The notes under the pieces are model-generated. The model saw nothing but the letters and a program-made list of their open reading frames with translations, did no database searches and was not told where the DNA came from. DNA of 64,000 bases from assembly GCF_000695625.1 (NCBI RefSeq), contig NZ_JMQI01000058.1, positions 62,001 through 126,000 of the forward strand. Direction: 5' to 3'. A program made the position numbers and the translations under genes. Shown here piece by piece: positions 14,609 to 22,838 of this stretch (the stretch's first letter is position 1; each line of letters opens with the position of its first letter). This stretch comes from Amycolatopsis rifamycinica. Lineage in GTDB: Bacteria > Actinomycetota > Actinomycetes > Mycobacteriales > Pseudonocardiaceae.

Positions 14609-15118
14609 GTGCCGTCCGACTCGCCCCGCCCGACCGTCCGCCGCGCCCGGATCGCCGACGTCCGCAAGATCAAGGCCCTGGTCGACTCGGACGCGGGCCG
14701 CGTCCTGCTGGAGAAGGACCTGGTCACGCTGTACGAGGACGTCCAGGAGTTCTGGGTCGCCGAAGTGGGTGACGACGTGGTCGGCGCGGCCGCGCTGCAC
14801 GTGCTCTGGGAGGACATCGCCGAGCTGCGCACCGTCGTGGTCGACAAGGCCGTCCGCGGCCAGGGCGTCGGCCGGGTGCTGGTCGCCCGGCTGGTCGACG
14901 AAGCGCGTGAGCTCGGTCTCAAGCGGCTGTTCGTGCTGACCTTCGAGACCGGCTTCTTCGCCGGGCACGGCTTCGTGGAGATCGACGGCACCCCGGTGTC
15001 GCACGAGGTGTACGAGGAGATGCGGCGGTCGCACGACACCGGCGTCGCCGAGTTCCTCGACCTGCCCTACGTCAAGCCCAACACCCTGGGAAATTCCCGC
15101 ATGCTGCTCGAACTCTGA
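14609..15118 (+). CDS. argA: Amino-acid N-acetyltransferase ArgA-like
   Basis: A 169-residue single-domain GNAT. It opens PTVRRARIADVRKIKALVDS and has AELRTVVVDKAVRGQGVGRV as the acetyl-CoA loop and LKRLFVLTFETGFFAGHGF near the end, matching short actinobacterial ArgA (Rv2747 type). Rv2747 occupies the same position between pgsA and ftsK and acetylates glutamate/glutamine at the first step of arginine synthesis. The kinase-like half of classical ArgA is absent, as expected for this type. I take the GTG at 14609; CAGGGT 8 bp upstream may be its -10. Confidence 0.85.
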   Translation: MPSDSPRPTVRRARIADVRKIKALVDSDAGRVLLEKDLVTLYEDVQEFWVAEVGDDVVGAAALHVLWEDIAELRTVVVDKAVRGQGVGRVLVARLVDEARELGLKRLFVLTFETGFFAGHGFVEIDGTPVSHEVYEEMRRSHDTGVAEFLDLPYVKPNTLGNSRMLLEL

Positions 15119-15208
15119 GTGAAAACCTCCTTTCGGGCGGTGACGTGCGCCACGGCCCTGCCCGAAGCTGATCGGGTACCCCTCCCCCGATCGGCAAGGG
15201 ACACACCG

Positions 15209-15643
15209 ATGCGCACGACACTGCGGAACCTGGGGGCCACCGTGACGGTGGCCGTTTCTGTCGGCGCGGGCGCCCTGCTGGGCGCCGGCACCGCGGCGGC
15301 CGTCGACATTCCGGCGGTCACCGACCAGTACCTCTTCTCGACGTCGCTGTCCGGGTTCGAGTCGATCCGGAACCAGGCGCCCTACTCGGGCCAGCTCGAC
15401 TGGTCGTCGGACGGCTGTTCGTGGTCGCCGGACACGCCGTTCGGCTGGCAGTTCCTGCCCGGCTGCCACCGGCACGACTTCGGCTACCGCAACTACAAGA
15501 AGCAGGGCCGGTTCACCTCGGCGAACCGGCTGAAGATCGACGACAACCTCTACACCGACCTCAAGAGCGTCTGCGGCTCGAACATCGCTTGCAAGGGGGC
15601 GGCCTGGACGTACTACCAGGCGGTCCGCAAGTTCGGCGGCTGA
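15209..15643 (+). CDS. Secreted prokaryotic phospholipase A2
   Basis: A 144-residue protein. A Sec signal peptide (about residues 1-31, ending GTAAA) is followed by a mature PLA2 domain of the Streptomyces type. The catalytic His89-Asp90 pair lies in PGCHRHDFGYRNY, and four Cys (70, 86, 122, 128) can form two disulfides. It should hydrolyse the sn-2 ester of phospholipids outside the cell with calcium. CAAGGG precedes the ATG at 15209; a longer frame from 15119 would put the signal peptide internally. It interrupts the argA-ftsK synteny together with the defence pair. Confidence 0.9.
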   Translation: MRTTLRNLGATVTVAVSVGAGALLGAGTAAAVDIPAVTDQYLFSTSLSGFESIRNQAPYSGQLDWSSDGCSWSPDTPFGWQFLPGCHRHDFGYRNYKKQGRFTSANRLKIDDNLYTDLKSVCGSNIACKGAAWTYYQAVRKFGG

Positions 15644-15652
15644 GCGCGCCGC

Positions 15653-16078
15653 TCAGCTGATCCGGACGGTCGCCTCCTCCGCGTCCTCGCTCACCGACAC
15701 CAGCTCGATCCGGCTGGCCGCGAACGTCGTCGCCTGCGGGCCGGTACGGGGGCCGCTGTGCAGCTCGGCCGTGGTGCTCTCGCCGCGGCCGGGCTCCTTC
15801 AGCAGGAACGCCAGTGTGGCCTCGCCCTGCCACACGCACTGCATCCCCGGGCGGCACCGCGAGTCGGCCACCACCCTGGTGTAGCGCACAGTCAGGTCCT
15901 TGCCCTGCACCGCGACCTCCTGGCCGAGCCGCAGGGTGACGTCCTGCCCGGCGGGCGCGCTCACCGTCGACGGCGCCGGCGCCGCGGGCGCAACCGGTGC
16001 GGCGGCGACCGTGCTCCCGGCACCCACCGTGAGCACGGCGAAGGCGAACAGTCCGGCTACGAATCGCTGTAGGTCCAC
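15653..16078 (-). CDS. Small secreted protein with CRPGMQCVW motif
   Basis: A 141-residue exported protein. A hydrophobic signal segment (LQRFVAGLFAFAVLTVGAG, cleavage near TVAAA) precedes a Pro/Ala-rich linker and a beta-rich domain with SRCRPGMQCVWQGEATLAF. Cys-x5-Cys-V/I-W motifs of this form occur in a widespread family of small bacterial secreted or lipoprotein domains of unknown function. I take GTG 16078 as the start; no good ribosome binding site is visible. It follows RloB by 40 bp on the same strand and could be cotranscribed with it. Confidence 0.65.
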   Translation of the reverse strand: MDLQRFVAGLFAFAVLTVGAGSTVAAAPVAPAAPAPSTVSAPAGQDVTLRLGQEVAVQGKDLTVRYTRVVADSRCRPGMQCVWQGEATLAFLLKEPGRGESTTAELHSGPRTGPQATTFAASRIELVSVSEDAEEATVRIS

Positions 16079-16118
16079 GTGATCAGGACGGAACGGGAGC
16101 GGGTACGGGTTGCACTGT

Positions 16119-16694
16119 TCAGAGCATCTTCTCGACAAGAACCCAGACACCCGTAGCCGGGTTGCGCTGATGCTCGGTGCCGGGTGCGTAACGAGGCTTT
16201 CGAGCCCGTTCGACAGCCACCTCGACTCCTGTCTCGTAGTCGGCGAACTTGAGCGCGGACTTGTCATACTCCGGCACGTACCTTCGAAGCCGTCTAGCGA
16301 CGTCGTTGTAGCAGGTCAAGGGCGCCATACAGGACTCGAAATGCAAAAGGAGCCAGTACTCGAAACACGGATTCGAGATGGCGAGGCTGACTTGAGACCG
16401 ACGAGCACTGGTCACGGCTTTCGCAACGTCGAATTGATCGACATCCACGACGCACCACACCTCGTCGTAACTGTCGCCCGCTCGGTCACGTATGCCGGCC
16501 GCGTAACGGACCACTGCGTCAGGATCGGCCGGCTTCACCTTCACCTTGACTGTCACAGCCGGATTCCGTCGAGCCTGCTTCAAACCCTCCAGGTAAGTCG
16601 GCTCGGTCTGGTCTGCGCCACACACAACGAGAAGACGTGACCGCGGCTCTCGAAAGGCGGCCCGTCGGCGGCCACTGTTCTCGCGCCTGGTCAT
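16119..16694 (-). CDS. rloB: RloB/AbiLii-family defence protein
   Basis: A 191-residue RloB-domain protein. RLLVVCGADQTEPTYLEGLK matches the TOPRIM-like start of the family (V-x-EG-x-TE-x2-YL pattern). YDEVWCVVDVDQFD supplies the acidic motif, and LAISNPCFEYWLLLHF is highly characteristic. The ATG overlaps the stop of the upstream ATPase gene (ATGA), so the two are coupled. RloA/RloB pairs are associated with restriction loci and AbiL phage abortive infection. Base composition looks less GC-biased than neighbouring core genes, which suggests acquisition. Confidence 0.88.
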   Translation of the reverse strand: MTRRENSGRRRAAFREPRSRLLVVCGADQTEPTYLEGLKQARRNPAVTVKVKVKPADPDAVVRYAAGIRDRAGDSYDEVWCVVDVDQFDVAKAVTSARRSQVSLAISNPCFEYWLLLHFESCMAPLTCYNDVARRLRRYVPEYDKSALKFADYETGVEVAVERARKPRYAPGTEHQRNPATGVWVLVEKML

Positions 16695-17899
16695 TTCCGC
16701 ACGGCCGCCTCGAAGAAGTCGCCCAGCACCGGAACCGCCCCGTAACTCCCGCCGAGGTAGCGGCGTTCGATGTTTTGATCGTTCCGCGGTTTGAAGTCGG
16801 TGAGCGGGTAGAGCTCACTGGCCCCCGCCGCGTTGCGCTCGACGAACCACACCTGGTCTCGCTCCAGCACCTGATCGCCCAGCATGGTACCCAGGAGGCT
16901 CGTGTCGTGCGTCGTGAAGACCAGCTGAGCATGCTGCGCGTTGATCCGCTCATCGGCGAACAGGCCGACCAGCTTCGCGGTGAGCAACGGATGAAGACTG
17001 GCGTCGATCTCGTCGACGACCAAGAGCGAACCGGAGTCGAGCACCTCCAGTACAGCGGGCAGTAAAGCCAACCAGTTGCGAGTGCCCGAAGATTCTTCGT
17101 GCAGATCGAACGGCTCTCGGGTGTCCCCGTGCAACAGAACAACCTCGCGCTGTGTCATGACTTGATCGTCTCGAAGCCCGACTGACCGACTTACTTCGTT
17201 GACCTCCAAGTCGACGATCCCGACGTCCGCGGCCTGGAGCAGCGCAACCATCCGCCTTAGTCGCGCGGTATCACCGTTCGACAGGTATGAGCTCACTGAA
17301 CGATGAATGTGTCGGGAGAATCTCGCGGTCGACGGCATGCGCATGCCGCTGCGAAACCAGTCGAAGACAGGAACCAGCGGGCCAATGGCCAGTTGCCTGC
17401 ACAAGCTGAGGAAAAGTGCGTCGGGACGCACCATCTCCTCCAGCAGCTCGAGTTTGGCCTTCACATCGGCGACGGTACTTCCGAACTTGACGATCCGGCC
17501 TTGCCGCTCGAAGAGGAGGCGCTTGCGTTTCTCGGGGTACGAGTACAGCCACTCTTCCATGACCTCGTCTCGCGCTACGACGAAACCATAGGTGTACGGC
17601 GTCCCGGAAAGGACGAGCTCGACGACGAAGGTGGAACCTTTCGCCTTGCTGGCCGGGTCCAGGCGGAACGGCTGTTGAAGGCATCCTTCCTCCAACGTGG
17701 TGCTTCGCAGGTCCGAGCGCACCAGTTGCCTCATGGTGTACAACCCGTCGAGCAGGTTCGACTTGCCGGACGCGTTGGCGCCGTACACCGCGGCCACCGG
17801 GACCACCGGACGAGAGTCCCCGGGCAAGGCGGGCATCAGGAGCAGCTCCTGCTCGTCCCGGAACGAACGATGATTGCCGAGCCGGAAGCTCCGCAGCAC
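16691..17899 (-). CDS. rloA: RloA/AbiLi-type AAA ATPase
   Basis: About 402 residues of an AAA15/AAA21 (OLD-like, SMC-related) ATPase. The Walker A is VYGANASGKSNLLD near residue 45. A coiled or variable middle follows, then an ABC-type signature region (HEESSGTRNW) and Walker B SLLVVDEIDASLHP, then the FTTHDTSLL His switch. I favour the GTG at 17899, which begins the family-typical LRSFRLGNHRSFRDE; another GTG at 17908 is possible. It is the sensor/effector ATPase partner of RloB. The pair sits between argA and ftsK, adjacent in Mycobacterium, marking an accessory insertion. Confidence 0.88.
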   Translation of the reverse strand: MLRSFRLGNHRSFRDEQELLLMPALPGDSRPVVPVAAVYGANASGKSNLLDGLYTMRQLVRSDLRSTTLEEGCLQQPFRLDPASKAKGSTFVVELVLSGTPYTYGFVVARDEVMEEWLYSYPEKRKRLLFERQGRIVKFGSTVADVKAKLELLEEMVRPDALFLSLCRQLAIGPLVPVFDWFRSGMRMPSTARFSRHIHRSVSSYLSNGDTARLRRMVALLQAADVGIVDLEVNEVSRSVGLRDDQVMTQREVVLLHGDTREPFDLHEESSGTRNWLALLPAVLEVLDSGSLLVVDEIDASLHPLLTAKLVGLFADERINAQHAQLVFTTHDTSLLGTMLGDQVLERDQVWFVERNAAGASELYPLTDFKPRNDQNIERRYLGGSYGAVPVLGDFFEAAVRK

Positions 17900-17982
17900 C
17901 CTGACCACCTCCCTGACGATGCTTCAAGCCGATCCGTACCAGTAAACCGCACAGAACGGCTCGAAGCATCAGCCAGGGGCAG

Positions 17983-20478
17983 TTACTCGTCGTCCTCGCC
18001 GCCGTCGGCGTCGACCGGGCCGCCGCCGCGGATCATGTACAGGACCGACTCCAGTTCCTCCGGCTTGATCAGCACGTCGCGGGCCTTCGACCCCTCCGAC
18101 GGGCCCACCACGCCCCGGCTCTCCAGCAGGTCCATCAGCCGGCCCGCCTTGGCGAAGCCCACGCGCAGCTTCCGCTGCAGCATCGACGTCGAGCCGAACT
18201 GGGACGTCACGATCAGCTCCGCCGCCTGCAGCAGGACGTCGAGGTCGTCGCCGATGTCCGGGTCGATCTCCTTCTTCTCGCCCGCCTTGGCCGCCGTGAC
18301 GCCGTCCTGGTAGTCCGGCTGCGCCTGTTCCTTCGCGTAGTTGACGACCGCCGCGATCTCTTCGTCGCCGACGAACGCGCCCTGGATGCGGACCGGCTTG
18401 CCCGCGCCCATCGGCAGGTACAGCGCGTCGCCCATGCCGATCAGCTTCTCCGCGCCCGGCTGGTCGAGGATGACCCGGGAGTCGGTCAGCGACGACGTCG
18501 CGAACGCGAGCCGCGAAGGCACGTTGGTCTTGATCAGGCCCGTCACCACGTCGACCGACGGGCGCTGCGTGGCCAGGACCAGGTGGATACCCGCCGCACG
18601 GGCCTTCTGGGTGATCCGGACGATCGCGTCCTCGACGTCGCGCGGGGCGGTCATCATCAGGTCGGCGAGCTCGTCGACGATCGCCATGATGTACGGGTAC
18701 GGCCGGTACTCGCGCTCGGAGCCCGGCGGCGCGGTGATCTCGCCGGACTTCACCTTCTTGTTGTAGTCGTCGATGTGCCGGACCTTGTTGACCTGCATGT
18801 CCTGGTAGCGCTGCTCCATCTCCTCCACCAGCCAGGCCAGCGCGGCGGCGGCCTTCTTCGGCTGGGTGATGATGGGCGTGATCAGGTGCGGGATGCCCTC
18901 GTACGGCGTCAGCTCGACCATCTTCGGGTCGATCAGGATCATCCGGCACTCGTCCGGCGTCGAGCGCGCCAGCAGCGACACCAGCATCGAGTTGACGAAG
19001 CTGGACTTACCGGACCCGGTCGAACCCGCGACCAGCAGGTGCGGCATCTTCGTCAGGTTCGCGGTGACGAAGTGGCCCTCGATGTCCTTGCCGAGGCCGA
19101 TCACCATCGGGTGGTTGTCCTTGACCGTGGACGGCGCCCGCAGGACGTCACCCAGGCGGACCATCTCGCGGTCGGAGTTCGGCACCTCGATGCCGACCGC
19201 GGACTTGCCCGGGATCGGCGCCAGCAGGCGGACGTTGTCCGTGGCCACCGCGTAGGCGATGTTCTTGGTCAGCGCGGTGATCTTCTCGACCTTCACGCCC
19301 GGGCCGAGCTCGACCTCGTAGCGGGTCACCGTCGGGCCGCGGGTGAAGCCGGTGACCTGCGCGTCGACGTTGAACTGCTCCAGCACGCCGGTGATCGCCT
19401 CGATCATGGCGTCGTTGGCCTTGCTGCGGGACTTCGGCGCGTCGCCGAGCTTCAGCAGGTCGGGCGGCGGGAGCTGGTAGTCGCCCTCGACCGTGCGGGT
19501 GACCGCCAGCGGCGGTTCCGGGGCCTTCTTCGGCTTCTTCTCGGGCACCTCGACCGGCGGCGGCTTGGGCAGGGCCTTGGGCGGCTTGATCGGCGTCGGC
19601 GCCTCGGCGAGGGCGGCGTCGAGGTCGAGCTGCTCGCCGGTGTCACCGGACTGGCGCCGCCGCGACGGCTTGCGCAGGCGCGCCGACTTCGGGTCGGATT
19701 CGGTGACCTTTTCCTCGTCGGTGGCGAACCCGCTGCGCAGCGCCTCGGCCTCGGCGAGCTCGTCTTCGTCGAGGCCCCAGTTCCGCAACCGGTTCGGGAT
19801 CTCGCGGACGGGCGTGCCGGTGAACACGAGCACGCCGAAGAAGAGGGCGAGGATCAGCAGCGGCACGGCGACCCAGGTGGTGACGCCCATGGTGAGCAGG
19901 CCGCCGGAGAAGGCGCCGACGATGCCGCCGGCGTACATCCGGCCGTCGTTGGTCTCCGGCAGCGCGGTGAAGATGTGCAGCATCCCGAGCACCGACAGGA
20001 CGACCATGATCGTGCCGACGACCATCCGCGGCCGCGTCTCCGGGTGCGGCTCGGACCGCATCAGCGCGACGGCGACGACCACCAGGACCAAAGGCAGCGT
20101 GACGGCCCCGGCACCGAGGACGGTCCGGGCGGCGATCTCCACCCCGGCCCCGATCGGCCCGGCCGCCCGCCACCAGACGCCGACGGCCGCGACGATGGCC
20201 AGGGCGATCAGGCCCAGCGCGAGTCCGTCGCGGCGGTGTTCCGGCTCGAGCTCGCGGGTGCGGCCGACCGTCCTGGCCAGCGTGCCCAGGCCCTTGGCCA
20301 GCAGGTTCCACGTCCCGCGGACGCCCTTGCCGAAGATCCCGGGCGTCTTGCGGCGCGCGCGGGGTGGCGGCTTGCGAGTGGACGACGTACGAGGCTTCGC
20401 GGGTGTACGCGGCTTACGCGCCGCTGCCCCTCTCGCGCCGCTTCCCGTGCTTCTCTTCCTCGTCGCCGACCCAGCCAT
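17983..20478 (-). CDS. ftsK: DNA translocase FtsK
   Basis: An 831-residue FtsK/SpoIIIE translocase. The N-terminus is basic, with four or five membrane helices between about 85 and 255. A Pro/Lys/Glu-rich linker (about 270-360) is followed by alpha/beta motor domains with Walker A AGSTGSGKSSF near 485 and Walker B AIVDELADLMM near 595. The C-terminal gamma winged-helix (about 765-815) reads ELIVTSQFGSTSMLQRKLRV, the KOPS-reading domain. It pumps chromosome dimers through the closing septum. The start is fixed by TACCGT 7 bp upstream of the ATG. Confidence 0.95.
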   Translation of the reverse strand: MAGSATRKRSTGSGARGAAARKPRTPAKPRTSSTRKPPPRARRKTPGIFGKGVRGTWNLLAKGLGTLARTVGRTRELEPEHRRDGLALGLIALAIVAAVGVWWRAAGPIGAGVEIAARTVLGAGAVTLPLVLVVVAVALMRSEPHPETRPRMVVGTIMVVLSVLGMLHIFTALPETNDGRMYAGGIVGAFSGGLLTMGVTTWVAVPLLILALFFGVLVFTGTPVREIPNRLRNWGLDEDELAEAEALRSGFATDEEKVTESDPKSARLRKPSRRRQSGDTGEQLDLDAALAEAPTPIKPPKALPKPPPVEVPEKKPKKAPEPPLAVTRTVEGDYQLPPPDLLKLGDAPKSRSKANDAMIEAITGVLEQFNVDAQVTGFTRGPTVTRYEVELGPGVKVEKITALTKNIAYAVATDNVRLLAPIPGKSAVGIEVPNSDREMVRLGDVLRAPSTVKDNHPMVIGLGKDIEGHFVTANLTKMPHLLVAGSTGSGKSSFVNSMLVSLLARSTPDECRMILIDPKMVELTPYEGIPHLITPIITQPKKAAAALAWLVEEMEQRYQDMQVNKVRHIDDYNKKVKSGEITAPPGSEREYRPYPYIMAIVDELADLMMTAPRDVEDAIVRITQKARAAGIHLVLATQRPSVDVVTGLIKTNVPSRLAFATSSLTDSRVILDQPGAEKLIGMGDALYLPMGAGKPVRIQGAFVGDEEIAAVVNYAKEQAQPDYQDGVTAAKAGEKKEIDPDIGDDLDVLLQAAELIVTSQFGSTSMLQRKLRVGFAKAGRLMDLLESRGVVGPSEGSKARDVLIKPEELESVLYMIRGGGPVDADGGEDDE

Positions 20479-20485
20479 GCTGTTT

Positions 20486-20491
20486 ACGGTA
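20486..20491 (-). promoter_or_regulatory. Leaderless -10 element of ftsK
   Basis: TACCGT on the minus strand, 7 bp from the ATG at 20478. Confidence 0.55.
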
Positions 20492-20621
20492 ACCGGCCGT
20501 GGCGGTTCGTCCCACGCGCCACTCTCGGCCCAGGGTGAACTTCTGCCTCACATCCGCCCTTGAGCGGCCATCCGGGTGAACCCATCCGACCAGTGCGCAA
20601 ACGGGTGAAATCGACGTCTGC

Positions 20622-20627
20622 CATGCT
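20622..20627 (+). promoter_or_regulatory. Possible leaderless -10 element of the acyltransferase gene
   Basis: CATGCT with a 6-bp gap to the ATG at 20634. Confidence 0.4.
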
Positions 20628-20633
20628 CTGCCC

Positions 20634-21449
20634 ATGCTCGCGCTGCGCACCGCCGAACCGCCCCGCCGTGCTCCCGCCATCTGGCGGACCATGCTGAACA
20701 TCGACCGGGGCCTGGTGAACCTGGTCGGGCGGCTGACCGTCACCGGCCGGGTGCCCGCGCAGCTGCGGGGCAAGCCGCTGCTGATGGCCGCGAACCACAT
20801 CGGCGTGTTCGACGCGTTCGTGCTGATGGCCGCGTGCAAGCGGATCGGCATCAACCCGCGGTTCATGCTGGCCGGGGGCATCCTGGACGCGCCGGTGATC
20901 GGACCGGCGCTGCGGGTCAGCGGGCACCTGCGGGTCGACCGCAAGCACGCCGGGACCGCCGTCGGGCAGTTCGCCGAGGCCGTCGAGGCGATGAAGACCA
21001 CGCGTGAGCCGATCATCGTCTACCCGGAAGGCCGGATCAGCCACGACCCGGGGCTTTGGCCGGAGCGCGGCAAGACCGGCGCGGCGCGGCTGGCGCTCGC
21101 GGCGGGCGTGCCGGTGATCCCGATCAGCCAGTGGGGCGCGCACGAAGCCGTCTACTGGGGCACCGAGACGGTGAACGGCCCGGCCGACCTCGTCCCCCTG
21201 GCCCGCTCGGGTCTGAGCGCGCCGCTGCGCCGGCCGCGGTTCCGGGTGCACTTCGGCGAGCCCGTCGACCTCTCGGACATCGACGCGCTGCGGCCGGGCG
21301 CCGGGGTGCGCGCGCACGCGAAGATCATGCAGGCGATCACCGACGGCCTGGTCCCGCTGCGCCGCGACGAGCTCGACCGGCCCCGGTTCCACGACCCGAC
21401 GCGGCCGACCGACACGGTCAGCCCCTGGAAGCCGCCGTCCGCACTGTGA
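20634..21449 (+). CDS. Lysophospholipid (1-acylglycerol-phosphate-type) acyltransferase
   Basis: A 271-residue PlsC-family enzyme. The catalytic NHxxxFD-type motif reads AANHIGVFDAF (about residues 53-63), the substrate-binding block is FMLAGGILDAPVIG and the second block is IIVYPEGRIS near 125. The protein should acylate lysophosphatidate or a related glycolipid intermediate at the membrane. The C-terminal 40 residues are polar. It stands alone between ftsK and wrbA on the opposite strand to ftsK. Confidence 0.88.
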   Translation: MLALRTAEPPRRAPAIWRTMLNIDRGLVNLVGRLTVTGRVPAQLRGKPLLMAANHIGVFDAFVLMAACKRIGINPRFMLAGGILDAPVIGPALRVSGHLRVDRKHAGTAVGQFAEAVEAMKTTREPIIVYPEGRISHDPGLWPERGKTGAARLALAAGVPVIPISQWGAHEAVYWGTETVNGPADLVPLARSGLSAPLRRPRFRVHFGEPVDLSDIDALRPGAGVRAHAKIMQAITDGLVPLRRDELDRPRFHDPTRPTDTVSPWKPPSAL

Positions 21450-21469
21450 GACACGCGGGCCGGCGCCCT

Positions 21470-21475
21470 TAGAGT
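21470..21475 (+). promoter_or_regulatory. Leaderless -10 element of wrbA
   Basis: TAGAGT with a 7-bp gap to the GTG at 21483. Confidence 0.55.
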
Positions 21476-21482
21476 CGGCGTC

Positions 21483-22097
21483 GTGAGCACACGGATATTC
21501 GTCGTCTACTACAGCTCGACCGGCAACACCGCCGCGCTCGCCGAATCGCTCGCCGAGGGCGCGCGCGAGACCGGGGCCGAGGTGCGGGTGCGGACCGTGC
21601 CGGAGACCGTGCCCGCCGAGGCCATCGCGCGGAACCCGCGCTGGCAGGCCTGGGTCGACGCCGGACCGCACCACGATCTCGCCACGCTCGAGGACCTCGA
21701 GTGGGCCGACGGGCTCGCCGTCGGCAGCCCGACCCGGTTCGGCGGGCCCGCCGCCCAGCTCAAGTCCTTTTTGGACAGCACGGGTGGACTGTGGGCGCAG
21801 GGTAAGCTGGCGGACAAGGTCGCGACGTCGTTCACGACGGCGTCCACCGCGCACGGCGGCCTCGAGTCGACGCTGCTGGCGATCAACAACGTCTTCTACC
21901 ATTGGGGCGCGATCGTCGTGCCGCTCGGCTACACCGACCCGCACCTCATGGCGTCCGGCAACCCGTACGGCGGCTCGTTCGTGTCCCGCAAGTCGGCGGC
22001 GCCGGACGACGTCGCGCTCGACGCCCTCCGTCTGCAGGGCCGCCGGCTGGCCACCGTCACCACGCACGTCGCCACCGGGCTGAAGCGCGCCGGGTGA
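21483..22097 (+). CDS. wrbA: NAD(P)H:quinone oxidoreductase WrbA
   Basis: A 204-residue flavodoxin-like protein. The FMN phosphate loop YYSSTGNTAALAE is at the start. GSPTRFGGPAAQLKSFLDST (about 81-100) and FTTASTAHGGLESTL with the later G-Y-T-D-P-x-L segment are typical of WrbA. Members form tetramers that reduce quinones by two electrons and limit redox cycling. The start is a GTG chosen from the leaderless -10. It is convergent with the secreted paralogue gene behind a shared hairpin at 22101-22126. Confidence 0.92.
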   Translation: MSTRIFVVYYSSTGNTAALAESLAEGARETGAEVRVRTVPETVPAEAIARNPRWQAWVDAGPHHDLATLEDLEWADGLAVGSPTRFGGPAAQLKSFLDSTGGLWAQGKLADKVATSFTTASTAHGGLESTLLAINNVFYHWGAIVVPLGYTDPHLMASGNPYGGSFVSRKSAAPDDVALDALRLQGRRLATVTTHVATGLKRAG

Positions 22098-22100
22098 CTG

Positions 22101-22126
22101 CCGGGTGCCACCGGAGCGGCACCCGG
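22101..22126. terminator. Bidirectional hairpin between wrbA and secreted paralogue 1
   Basis: CCGGGTGCC (22101-22109) pairs with GGCACCCGG (22118-22126) across an 8-nt loop. A related, longer hairpin follows paralogue 2 at 22801-22832. Confidence 0.65.
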
Positions 22127-22133
22127 ACGCGGT

Positions 22134-22652
22134 TCAGCCCCGGGCCGCCGGGGCGGCGGATTCCTCGTCGGCCGGGCCACCGCCGGTCTGCGGCGCACCG
22201 TGCGGCTTCACCGCGACCTGCGGCGCGGGCTTCGGCTTCGCGGGCTTCGCCTTGGTGGGCGCCGGCTTGGTGGACGTCGGCTTGGTGGGGGTCGGCGTGT
22301 CGAGGATCCCGACGGTGAAGTTCCGGTACCCGCTGCCGTTGCCGCCGTCGAGGCAGTGCATGGTGGCCACGTAGTACCCCGGCCAGACCCCGGTGAACGT
22401 GATGGAATACCTCTTCCCGTTCCTCGTCATCAGACCCGACTGCTTCGGTTCCTGGCCGCGGTAAACGTCGTAGCTCGCTTCGGCATCGACCCCACTGGCG
22501 GCACACGTACCCCTGATGGTCACCGAGTTCCCCGACACCGAGACACTCATCGTCGTCGGTTTTCCCGGGTACGGTTCGTCGGCCGAAGCCACGACCGGCG
22601 ACAGCAGCACGCAACCGGTGGAAACACCGACGGCGAGCGAAATTCTTCGCAT
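22134..22652 (-). CDS. Secreted paralogue 1, anchor-less
   Basis: A 172-residue exported protein with a signal peptide (MRRISLAVGVSTGCVLLSPV, then VASA). A beta-sandwich-like domain has two Cys (GTCAASG, MHCLDGG) and a Thr/Pro/Lys-rich stalk follows. It is a clear tandem paralogue of the next gene: the domain, PAPQVAVKP and GAPQTGGGPADEESAAPA are shared. Paralogue 2 continues into a transmembrane helix and RRR tail, whereas this protein stops after AARG, apparently through a deletion of roughly 85 bp. It would therefore be released rather than anchored. GGAGGTGA precedes the ATG. The function is unknown. Confidence 0.75.
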   Translation of the reverse strand: MRRISLAVGVSTGCVLLSPVVASADEPYPGKPTTMSVSVSGNSVTIRGTCAASGVDAEASYDVYRGQEPKQSGLMTRNGKRYSITFTGVWPGYYVATMHCLDGGNGSGYRNFTVGILDTPTPTKPTSTKPAPTKAKPAKPKPAPQVAVKPHGAPQTGGGPADEESAAPAARG

Positions 22653-22800
22653 TGTTTCACCTCCAGGATCCATCGCACGGCGAATGCGTGCGAAGGTCAA
22701 ACACCCTGGAGACGCCCGGCGCCGGACCGGCGGTTGCCCGCCGAACGTAACGAAACGGACTCACCGGACCGCGGGCCGCGGCTTGAGTCCTTTTCGGACA

Positions 22801-22832
22801 GTCCGGGTGCCGCCGGACGGCGGCACCCGGAC
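22801..22832 (-). terminator. Terminator of secreted paralogue 2
   Basis: GTCCGGGTGCCGCC (22801-22814) and its exact complement (22819-22832) form a 14-bp stem with a GGAC loop, 6 bp after the stop codon. Confidence 0.75.
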
Positions 22833-22838
22833 GCCGGA

